DNA of 64,000 bases from Tethya wilhelma (taxonomy: Eukaryota; Porifera; Demospongiae; Tethyida; Tethyidae): contig CAXIPT010000003.1 of NCBI GenBank assembly GCA_964030475.1, forward strand, positions 11,614,667 through 11,678,666, in the 5' to 3' direction. The notes under the pieces are model-generated. The model ran no database searches, was not told where the DNA came from, and was given only the letters and a program-made list of their open reading frames with translations. Below are positions 23,007 to 32,375 of the stretch, piece by piece. The position numbers and the translations under genes were made by a program. Every line of letters starts with the position of its first letter. Position 1 is the first letter of the stretch.

Positions 23007-23704
23007 GTGAGCTAGCTGGTGTACAGTAGGTGATTGTATGGTGTAACAGTATTTATCACATATACCATAATAATTATTATAGCAGGAAATTTTCGTTGTG
23101 CAAAATTCATATAAATTGTTTAAAATATGCCAGGAAAATTTTTCGCAGTTTTAATTTTCATATATTCGAATGGCATATGAAAAATACGAAAATTTCCCAC
23201 TATAGGGTATGTTTGTGTATGCACCTGTTTGTGTGTCAAATTACAGATCTCTGTGTTATGCATGTATATTTGTGATCGAAGTAACAAAGTTCTTTTGAGT
23301 TTTGAATTTTAATGATCTTTACCAGTTAGTCAGAAACCATCACCATGCATTGACTCTACTGCCCATTTCAATATTACTATGCATCAGGTCATCTTCCCTN
23401 AGTTAATATATTCACTGACTCAACCTCTTTATAATTATTCTTCCTCTTCATTCATGTTTTCTTGGTAAAGGTCGAACATGACATCATCAGTCACGCCCAC
23501 CCATTACTTCGTAGTCTGCCTATTACGCGCAGTGGCTAGAGAACCGGTAGTCCGTATACTTTCCTATTGATTTTGTATTGACGGATTTACCGGCACTCCA
23601 GCGGCGCGGGACTAGAATGCCGGTTCCATTGACTACCATATATTTAGCTTAGTATACGGACCCGGCTCTCTAGCCGCTGCCTATATAATATTACTAGCAT
23701 GATG
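23007..23704. other. Intergenic with repeats and a contig join
   Basis: It contains a MITE (23070-23209), an N at 23400, and a stretch from about 23410 to 23530 that recurs at about 51320-51430 (TTCTTCCTCTTCATTCATG, then CAGTCACGCCCACC). No gene is seen. Confidence 0.5.
23070..23209. mobile_element. MITE, TACCGTATAGCGGGAAATTTTCG family (copy 2)
   Basis: A diverged copy with AGCAGGAAATTTTCGTTG at the left and GAAAATTTCCCACTATAGGGTA at the right as the inverted end. It lies downstream of the CTTNBP2-like stop. Confidence 0.55.
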
Positions 23705-23914
23705 TACCGTATAGCGGGAAATTTTCGCGGGGGAAAATTTTTGCGTTTTCGTCTTGAATAGAAATTCGCGAGGAAAATTTTCGTGGATTGCGTCTCAACA
23801 TTACGTGACGACCACATACCTTACAAATTTCGTGGGGGAAAATTTTCGCGGAAAGCTGCCAAACCGCGAAATTCGCAAAAATTTTCCCCCACGAAAATTT
23901 CCCGCTATACGGTA
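23705..23914. mobile_element. MITE, TACCGTATAGCGGGAAATTTTCG family (intact copy)
   Basis: Intact inverted ends TACCGTATAGCGGGAAATTT and AAATTTCCCGCTATACGGTA, about 210 bp apart. Comparison with the tandem copy of the flank at about 25245 (GATGTAGTACATCGA) shows this MITE inserted at a TA that became duplicated. The empty site is therefore present in the same window. Confidence 0.8.
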
Positions 23915-23923
23915 GTACATCGA

Positions 23924-25227
23924 GGGGGCGAGCCTGAGCGCGTTATTTGTGGGAAGAGAACGCGCTGTATATTCTTGCGCATGCGCAAAATGTCTAGGAA
24001 ACACGTGCTGTTGAGAGAGGCCTCGAGGAGCTACTAAAGGGAGACCAGTCATGAAGCGTGCCGGTGGAGCTGAGTTATCCTCAGATGAAGTGGAAAAGTG
24101 TGTTTCTTCGTTAAAGAAAGCTAGGAAAAACACCAGCGTTTATGGAATCGTGCAAAATGTATCTCCTGTCAAGAAATCTAAAGCCAGTGACACTAAATGG
24201 TTATATAGACAGGCTAGGAAATTGCTCCAAACAAGCACCACATCGGTTAAAGTGAGTAGCTGCCATCATTGAGTGGAACTTTTCGCATCTTTTTCTGAAC
24301 AGCAGGCTGACCAAATAGAGGAGACGAATGGTCAGTTTGATTTGAGGTTCGATATCGCATACGATCCTGCTCTCTCTGCCTCCTTTCCTCGTCCCGGACT
24401 CTTTGCTGATCAAGACGAGTATCTCTCTCGGGAGTGGTTTCTTTCTGCCTCCTTTCCTCGTCCCGGACTCTTTGCTGATCAAGACGAGTATCTCTCTCGG
24501 GAGTGGTTTCTTTCTGCCTCCTTTCCTCGTCCCGGACTCTTTGCTGATCAAGACTAGCATCTCTCTCGGGAGTGGTTTCTCTCTGCCTCCTTTCCTCGTC
24601 CCAGACTCTTTGCTGATCAAGACGAACATCTCTCTCGGGAGTGGTTTCTCTCTGCCTCCTTTCCTCGTCCCAGACTCTTTGCTGATCAAGACGAACATCT
24701 CTCTCGGGAGTGGTTTCTCTCTGCCTCCTTTCCTCGTCCCGGACTCTTTGCTGATCAAGACGGGCATCTCTCTGGGGAGTGGTTTCTCTCTGCCTCCTTT
24801 CCTCGATCCTGACTCTTTCTTGATCACGACGAGCATCTCTCTCGAGAGTGGTTTCTCTCAGGCGTCGCTTTTGTCGGCTAGCTGAATCTCGTTGTCTACA
24901 CCTACCGAGTCTCCTTTCTTTGTCATCAGGCGTTTCTCTAGCTTTACGCTCTCTGTAGAGTTCTCTTTGCCGTGCAAGGCGTTTTTGTTTTTTCTCTTCA
25001 TTATTATCCATGATCGAAAGGCGAATCTCTGAAGGTCGAACAGACTTTGCAAATTTCTGGATACTGAGAAAACGTGCTATATAATGCTATTGCGCAATCG
25101 ATTTCAATATTGCAACACCACGTGCACGTTCGAATAATTTGAATATACGGAAAGTGTCCACGGTGTACAAACCAACAGAAATTTTCACATTTGCAACGAC
25201 TATGTGGGGCTCGCTCAGGCTCGCCCC
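23924..25227. mobile_element. TIR-bounded element 1 with DUF6570/Helitron-like gene remnant
   Basis: Perfect 16-bp terminal inverted repeats GGGGCGAGCCTGAGCG and CGCTCAGGCTCGCCCC delimit about 1.3 kb. The minus strand encodes a Lys/Arg/Glu-rich protein starting at 25011 (MDNNEEKKQKRLARQRELYR) with a 23-residue tandem repeat, ETTPERDARLDQQRVRDEER-type, between about 24370 and 24840. That leader resembles the N-terminal part of invertebrate Helitron-type or DUF6570 proteins. The plus strand has a short frame at 24051 (MKRAGGAELSSDEVEKCVSS). No transposase or helicase core is present, so it is non-autonomous. Confidence 0.6.
24247..25011 (-). pseudogene. Repeat-rich basic ORF inside element 1
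   Basis: An open frame of 254 residues made of a basic leader (RKARETPDDKERRLGRCRQR) and about seven copies of a 23-residue Arg/Glu/Asp-rich unit from a 69-bp minisatellite. It lacks the DUF6570-like core that survives in the neighbouring element. I treat it as a mobile-element remnant rather than a host gene. The strand is supported by the leader, which recurs at 26151-26342. Confidence 0.5.
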
Positions 25228-25255
25228 AATAATACTAGCATGATGTAGTACATCG

Positions 25256-26550
25256 AGGGGGCGAGCCTGAGGGCGTTATTTGTGGGAAGAGAACGCGCTG
25301 TATATTCTTGCACATGCGATTCATACGAACTTGGTTAGCTCGATAGTTAGTATACTGGTTGTTTTCAAACAGTCAATTCAATGCTTGCTCGACAACATGC
25401 CTTCGGACACGGAAATCTTGAAGTGTTTGCTCCTTCTTTTTCCTCACAACCAGTACATCAATCTCTGATGGTAGCCTTGGAAGAGTGGTGGCAAATGACA
25501 GCACATTTTGTGGAAGGTTGACGACATGTCCACTGTATCCATACTGGCCATGAGGTAGCCTGTAGATGGACATGATCGGCATCACAGCTGATATCAGCAT
25601 CTCCTCAACCTGTGTCAGTGGTTTCTCTCTGCCTCCTTTCCTCGATCGATCTCGATTGTCGATCTTGCACAGCTTGCCGAATGGTTTCCTGTTCTGTGCT
25701 CTGGTGTGCTGCATTTGGAACAAATGAACTTGACAGGTGTGCTGTGTATGGATCTTCCTCTGGCACTTGAGATGATTGACCAGCAGATGAGGGGTCAGCT
25801 GGCTGAACAGATGTTAGGGAGGTCAGGATCCTATCCTCTGACAATTGATGAAGAGCATTTTGATTCATACGAACTTGGTTAGCTCGATAGTACTGGTTGT
25901 TTTCAAACAGCCAATTCAATGCTTGCTCGACAACATGCCTTCGGACACGGAAATCTTGAAGTGTTTGCTCCTTCTCTTTCCTCACAACCAGTACATCAAT
26001 CTCTGATGGTAGCCTTGGAAGAGTGGTGGCAAATGACAGCACATTTTGTGGAAGGTTGACGACTCAGGCTTTGCTGATCAAGACGAGCATGTCTCTCGGG
26101 AGTGGTTTCTCAGTCTCTGCCTCCTTTCCTCGATCCTGACTCTTTCTTGATCACGACGAGCATCTCTCTCGGGAGTAGTTTCTCTCAGGCATCGCTTTCA
26201 GTTGTCGGCGAGCTGAATCTCGTTGTCTACACCTACCGAGTCTCCTTTCTTTGTCATCAGGCGTTTCTCTAGCTTTACGCTTTCTGTAGAGTTCTCTTCG
26301 CCGTGCAAGGCGTTTTTGTTTTTTCTCTTCATTATTATCCATGATCGAATCTCTGAACGTCAATAGACTTTGCAAATTTCTGGACACTGAGAAAACATGT
26401 GCTAATGCTATTGCGCAATCGATTTCAATATTGCAACACCACGTGCACGTTCGAATAATTTGAATATACGGAAAGTGTCCACGGTGTACAAACCAACAAA
26501 CCAACAAAATTTTCTGCAACGACCATGTGGGGCTCGCTCAGGCTCGCCCC
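25256..26550. mobile_element. TIR-bounded element 2, rearranged sister of element 1
   Basis: It starts GGGGGCGAGCCTGAG and ends CTCGCTCAGGCTCGCCCC like element 1 and follows it directly. The flank AATACTAGCATGATGTAG is repeated before each element. Inside, a DUF6570-like segment occurs twice (25323-25500 and 25605-26042 on the minus strand) with LPRLPSEIDVLVVRK, FRVRRHVVEQALNWLF and NNQYYR motifs. The basic leader (start near 26342) is separated from them by deletions. The element is rearranged and not coding as it stands. Confidence 0.6.
25605..26042 (-). pseudogene. DUF6570-like (Helitron-associated) fragment
   Basis: The frame holds FATTLPRLPSEIDVLVVRKE, DFRVRRHVVEQALNWLFENN and QYYRANQVRMNQNALHQL. 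I recall this pattern from the region upstream of Helitron helicase domains in invertebrate genomes (DUF6570). A partial second copy at 25373-25723 shows internal duplication. No Rep or helicase motifs are visible, so this is a fragment. The family assignment is from memory and moderate in confidence. Confidence 0.5.
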
Positions 26551-26744
26551 AATTATATGGATAAGCGAACTTTGAAGGCAGGTCTGAGTACATATTAAAT
26601 AATGATAAATCTATGGCTGTGGCAGAGGCTGTCACGATAATACACATAACCGCTGAGAGTGNCTGTGTGTAGCATGTTCGCTTCCATTGTCTCTGCTAAT
26701 GGATTTAATTTAGAACACGCACACTTACATACATGCACGTACAG

Positions 26745-28620
26745 ATTGTTTCGTAGGGGTTCTCGTACCTCGTTAGTGAGTCTCTCCGAGGAAGACCCCT
26801 TCGTTAAACCACCCGTCAAATCATCTCCTTTTAACTTCCGTAAATCCCAACCTCTTCCAGCACCGCCAAACCATCACAGCAATGATACAGACCAACTCAA
26901 CGACCTCTTTGACATGATGTCCACTTCAAGTCGCATTGACGATCAGCGTAGTCCCCCTCCTCGTGAAGTCAGCATTTCCCCTTCTCCCTCGTCTGGCTCC
27001 AATTCCTCATTCCCGAAACAGCAGACAACATCCAAAGGGGTCAGTGACCTCAACGACATTCTTGACCTCTTGGACACATTGGATTCAAGTCGTATTAATG
27101 ATCAGAGGAGTGCCCCTCTTGACGAGATACAAGACGAGGGGAGCGTTCCAAAGTACGTGATCCCAACGAGCTCTCCTAAAGGCGAACGAAAGAAGCGTCG
27201 AAAAGGATTTGTATCGGCTCTGAAAAACCTCACCAATCCACCAACATCCTCCATGCCCGATTTGTCAGCAAGGGAACAACAACCTACTCACATACGGGAA
27301 CACAGCGATGGCTCCGTGGTCAGATACAAGGCCGAGGTTCAAAGCCACAATGGTTGTAATGGGATCGGGAACAAGAAGTATGGACGACATTCCATAGCTG
27401 GTGTACATGAGAACTCTGCCTATCATAATGGCTACCGGAGTCATCACGATGGTGTGGCGAGGGACCCCTATCATCATAACATGTTTGATTACTCGGCGGC
27501 ACCTTCCACAGAACCTCTTCGTCACCGCTCGGTCGACAATTACCGTACTGCGTCGGTGGTCGGGGGGAACTCGGCCAAATCTTCCCCAGGAATGAGCTAC
27601 CGCCCGCCGACCAGTCCGCTGGCAATGACCTCCTATACAACCACCCACGGTCCTTCTTCACCGCCACCGCCGAGTGAAATGACGGGTAGTGGGAAGCACG
27701 GCTCCATGGACAGTGGGAGTGGCAGCGGACTGTGGCACGGGCAGCATCAACACCAGTACAGCTTTACAGACAACTCCAGTTTAGAGTCTGAAAGAGTTCA
27801 GCACATATCTCCCGTCAGTCAGCTCCCCTCGACGGTACAGCCTCACAGCGCTTACGATTTCACCAACGGTAGTAGTGCTAGAAGCAGTCGCAAGTGGTCG
27901 GGTGATCACATTCGGGCACGGAGCACAAGTAATCTTCTAGACGATAAGATGAACGATATAGGAGACTTTGATCTGTTCCGAGCCTCTTCCGAAGGTGACC
28001 TGCTTCAGTCGCCACCACCAACGGGAGATGAGGTTGACTTCGAACAAGAGAAGAGAACTTGTAAAAGTGCGTATCAGCAGCAAAACCATTTTGACTATTC
28101 AAACGGACACTCTGTGTCATTCACAGCTGGTGGTCACACTCCGAACTCTAGTTTTATTGCGTGTGCAGATCACATAAATCACGACCGTGACAGAGACGGT
28201 CGTAGTGGACAAGAAGACTTTGCTCACAAGTCAAACGTCGAGGAAGAACCGTACCATTCTTACACTCTACCTCCTTCGTCACGATTGAACCACACCAACA
28301 ACAGTAGCACACCGGACATGAATAGCTATGGTGAAGAAAGGTTCTCTTATCCTCGAGAAAGAAGCAACAGTGTGACCGTGCCACCTAGAAACCACGAACT
28401 ACGGAGAAAAGTTTCCGAGTCTAAACTTTCATCGTCTCCCATCAAGATCAATCCAAACGGGCGTGATCGAAGGACTTCTGATACTGGTAGTGTGTTTAGT
28501 GCTAGCCTAGCGTTCAGTGCTAGCCTCGGGTTTTTTAGTCCTGACTCTTCGTTGGTGAAGCACAGCATGTCCAGAGATAGGCTCTCATCAGACCTCAACG
28601 AAGAGCTAGCTGAAATGTGA
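26745..28620 (+). CDS. Unrecognised Ser/His-rich disordered protein, C-terminal exon
   Basis: A long final exon of about 625 codons begins after an acceptor-like TACAG at 26744 and ends at TGA 28618-28620. Upstream exons are missing, and an N lies at 26662. The protein is Ser, His, Pro and Asn rich. It has two similar LNDLFDMMSTSSRIDDQR / LNDILDLLDTLDSSRINDQR repeats near 65 and 135 residues into the open frame, then a basic GERKKRRKGFVSALKNLTNP patch that could be a localisation signal or membrane-binding helix. The end has Ser-rich SLAFSASLGFFSPDSS and SMSRDRLSSDLNEELAEM. No domain is recognised. It could be the tail of a kinase or adaptor whose folded part lies beyond the join. Confidence 0.6.
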
Positions 28621-29227
28621 TAGTTGTGTACTAAGTTTGTGTATGTGTGTATGTATGTATGTATTTGTGTTGATATTGTATAGCATTGCATAATATTTTC
28701 GGCTCATAATATGAATTCCATGTGATGTTATCTGTGCTCAAGATCATGTGTAAGGGTTAGTTCTGTTTGTCTTTGTGCTCTATGTGTGTACTCTCTCATG
28801 TGACCAATTAAAGCTATTGTTGAGAATCACACCACTTTTATTTATGGTATGAATAATTACTGTTGATTATATGAATGCATGCATGTGATTTGTAAAGATC
28901 ATTATATCATCTCGATCTATAGAACCATGCATGCATGCATACATATATGGCCACACAAACACACAAGCTAGGTCATCATGCATGCAGGAAATTAATGCTG
29001 AGTTGTATTCATATGCATGCATATGAATTCTATTTTTACTCCACCCACTTTCCATACTGCAAATTTTTTTCATAAACTTTTTTTTTTTAAACTTTCAAGC
29101 AAGGGATAGGGTCACACAATCTCTCAGGCCTAAACAATAGCTAAAACAAAACTCAATAAAAGTTCCAATACACAGCAAGTTCTCTCGACACAGTCTAATG
29201 TGTCATCTCCAAGCAGAAGCTCTCAGT
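28621..29227. other. Intergenic between convergent genes
   Basis: 3' regions of the disordered-protein gene and of ferritin. It contains AATTAAAG near 28806 (possible polyadenylation signal for the plus-strand gene) and TTTATTT near 28833, which on the minus strand would read AAATAAA. Between 28870 and 29030 the sequence is rich in ATGCATGC and TACATAC motifs. No gene is seen. Confidence 0.4.
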
Positions 29228-29886
29228 TTAGTCTCCAAGGGTCTCCTTGTCAAAGTGGTATTCACCATGACCAGGTCCAACACGTTTGAGGTTGGTGATG
29301 TAATCACTGAGCTCCTTGATGGCCTCCACTTGTTCATGGAGATAGTTGCCTTCAATGAAGTCTGCCATCTGTATGAAAGAAAAAGACAAGATTGAATTGG
29401 TATCAACTTTTTTTTCCCTGCTACTTTCATACTTGGAAGTCTCCATTCTTGTCAGCAACCTTGTGCAAGTCAAGCAAGGCCTGGTTGACATCGCGCTCAA
29501 GTTGGAGAGCAGCCTGCATGGCGTCTAGTCCGGTTCCCCATTCGTCCCGTGCTGGCTTGTCGATGGGCTTGAGGACGATGCGTCCACCGCGCTGTGTTTG
29601 GAACTTCATGAGCTTTTCAGCGTGTTCCAGCTCCTCGTGAGCAGATTTCTTGAAGTACTTGGCGAAACCAGGGAGTGCCACGTCCTCCCTCTCAAAGTAG
29701 TAGGACTGTAGGGAAAAGAGAAGTGTAATCAAGCACAAAGAAACATATGCGGATAGTTCGTATACTCACCATTGACAGGTAGGTGTACATGGCGTACAAC
29801 TCGAGGTTGATCTGGGTGTTGACTCCAGCTTCAGAATCCTCGGCGTAGTTCTGACGGCAGATAGCTACCTTTTTTGGTTCAGCCAT
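29228..29886 (-). CDS. Ferritin, heavy-chain type
   Basis: Cytosolic 24-mer iron store with ferroxidase activity, oxidising Fe2+ for storage. Exons are 29770-29886, 29434-29705 and 29228-29368, giving about 176 residues, the usual length. The start is [20 protein letters not shown]. Ferroxidase ligands are present by alignment with the human H chain: Glu in [14 protein letters not shown], Tyr in the same helix, Glu-Glu-His in [11 protein letters not shown], Glu in LQLERDVNQ and Gln in [11 protein letters not shown]. There is no signal peptide, unlike secreted insect ferritins. The upstream leader holds an iron-responsive element (29982-30012) and a TATA box (30041-30047), so translation is probably repressed by IRP at low iron. 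The neighbouring gene on the same strand is ALAS. Confidence 0.96.
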
Positions 29887-29981
29887 TTTTCTTCAGACGA
29901 GGTTTTTTTGAGAGCAAACAGAAGACACTGTTGATGATGGGTAGAGTGAGCTTGAGTACGTAGCTAGTACAATCGCAGAGA

Positions 29982-30012
29982 GGTCCGTGTAGACACTGCC
30001 ACAGCAAGACAA
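29982..30012 (-). promoter_or_regulatory. Iron-responsive element in ferritin 5' leader
   Basis: On the minus strand the hairpin reads C (bulge, 30004), TGTGG (29999-30003), loop CAGTGT (29993-29998), CTACA (29988-29992). The upper stem is five pairs including one G-U, with the conserved C bulge and CAGUGN loop. The lower stem is weaker (GTC...GGAC with a bulge). It lies about 100 nt before the ATG. IRP binding at such sites blocks ribosome entry in animal ferritin mRNAs; the geometry here fits that. Confidence 0.82.
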
Positions 30013-30047
30013 TCTGAAACAAAATGGCCGTGGTAAGGGCTTTTATA
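30011..30047 (-). promoter_or_regulatory. Ferritin core promoter (TATA box and initiator)
   Basis: On the minus strand a TATAAAAG box (about 30038-30045) is followed about 30 nt later by an initiator-like TTTCAGATT (30011-30019). The predicted transcription start near 30015 would place the IRE loop under 25 nt from the cap. Confidence 0.55.
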
Positions 30048-30411
30048 GACTGACGATCAGGCGACTCTGATTGGTCAATCAAAAAGTCACGAGTTTTGTT
30101 TTTCTACTGCGCATGCTCAGGTGTATGAATATCGAATTACGCAATGCATTTTCGGTTTACATTATGCATTCATAATCGATCCGGCCGCATGACATTGGGC
30201 TATTGGCCGGCGCCCCGCCTCGACCTCGCCCATGCATGCATGCCATAATTTATGCAGGACACATTTTTAATAATAATGTTATTAAAAATTCTCTGCCTAT
30301 GCATAAAATAATTAAATATGATACTTATGCATTACAAAATTACGTGAAAATCATGAATGTTCTATAAAATGTCTCTATCCACACACTGCGATCAACTAAT
30401 GAGTTCTCTTT
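30048..30411. other. Intergenic, ferritin upstream / ALAS 3' end
   Basis: Upstream of the ferritin TATA box there is a GC-richer patch (about 30180-30235). Then comes AT-rich sequence that should hold the ALAS 3' UTR. No gene is seen. Confidence 0.4.
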
Positions 30412-31022
30412 TCAAGAAACCACAGCAGGAACAGTGGCCATGTTCAGATTGAGACCACTCAACCACTCATAGTCGGAGTAATATCCACATTCCTTCTCCA
30501 TCTTGGTAAAGGGCAGATCAAGAGTATGCCACACGTCCACGAGAGCATTCACAAACTGGGTCTGCATTTCACGATTGTGAAACGGTGTCGGTGCTATACG
30601 GAGCTTCTCCTGTCCCCTTGCCACAGTGGGGAAGTTTATGTCCTGGACGTAAATGTGGTGCTTGTCCATGAGCATGAAGGAGGCTTCGGTGCACCGCTTG
30701 GCATCACCAACCTGAGAGGGGAGAAAGGAGGGAGAGTACATATCAAGACTGTTTGTACGGTCACTGCCATAGCAAAACAGGTTGATTTGGTAATTCAGTG
30801 AGAGGATGATGTCATGTAAAAGAGCACATGATGTGGATGATGCAAGTATGGTTTAGCAAGTATGCAACTCTTGATGCAATTTATACATTAACATGCTAGG
30901 ACTTGCATATAGAGTTCAACATTCCTGCAATATTTGCAGGATCATGTGACTAATTGCTTTATAATGGGAAAGCTTCTAAACGTGATACTTTGGAAGTTGA
31001 AATGCAACATCCCCCCATAGTT

Positions 31023-31072
<50 letters not shown>

Positions 31073-32322
31073 CTCACGTGCAGTGGTATGATGTGACTCG
31101 GACTAGGTACAACAGGAAGACCGGCATCCTTCAACAAACTCCTCAACTCCCTCACACTCTCCTGGTGTTTCCTCCGCAGTGCCTTCCCCTCGTCCGACTT
31201 CAATATCTGCACAGACTTACGAGCAGCCACAGCTTGCATCGGAGGCATAGCAGTGGTGAAGATAAACCCATCTGCATAACTACGAACCATATCGATAAGC
31301 TTCGAAGATCCAGCAATGTAGCCACCAGCAACCCCAAAAGCTTTTCCAAGCGTTCCTGAAATGATGTCCAAATCGTCCATGAGTCCCTCCCTCTCTCCAA
31401 TGCCACCTCCGTGCTCCCCGTAAAGACCAACGGCATGGACTTCGTCGATAAATGTGAGAGCGTTGTACTTGTGAGCAATGTCACAGATCTCCTTGATGGG
31501 AGCTATGCTGCCAGACATGGAATAGACAGACTCGAAGGCGACCAGCTTTGGGATGTTGGGGTCGTATTTTTGTAGCAGCTCTTCGAGATGTTGTGGGTCG
31601 TTGTGACGAAAGATCTCCTTTTTCGTTTTTCCGTGTCGTATTCCAACTATCATTGAATTGTGGTTGCCAGCGTCTGAGAATACGACACAATTGGGCATCA
31701 TTTTTCCAAGTGTTGAAAGAGAGGCATCGTTTGCGACATAGCATGAGCTGAAGACCAAAGCTGCATCTTTCTTGTGGAGGTCTGCAAGCTCTTTCTCGAG
31801 AGCTACGTGAAAGTAGCTTGTCCCCGAGATGTTTCGAGTTCCACCAGCTCCAACACCGTGATTCTGAACGGCATCACTGTGTATGTGTGTGTGTTAGAAT
31901 ATACCATAAATACAGGACACCATCTGCGACAGGGTGTGTGTGATGTGTAATGAAATTACTATTGCAAGCTAATGGTGGAATTGCATTAGAGTGTAGAGTG
32001 GTAAACTCAAGGTCACATTGTTATACCAGTAGGAAATGATGCCACAACCACTTCCTACCACAGCTGTAAGACCAAACACAGACAAGAAGTCTAAGGAAGA
32101 AAATGGCTAAAGCTTTACAACTGAAAAGAGAGGTTTGCAGTTACCAGTAACTCGCTACAAATCCTAACCAATTTTCATTTAACCATATGGTCAACAATAG
32201 CAACACAGTTACAACCGATTTCAGTCAATTCATGCACCCTTACAACAATACACGCACACACACACACANNNNNNNNNNNNNNNNNNNNNNNNNNNNNNNN
32301 NNNNNNNNNNNNNNNNNNNNNN

Positions 32323-32375
<53 letters not shown>

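Noticed and set aside
24403..24885. Plus-strand repeat protein (LPPFLVPDSLLIKTSISLGS-type units)
   Set aside because: Antisense reading of the 69-bp minisatellite. The minus frame continues into the conserved basic leader, so the plus frame is a shadow.
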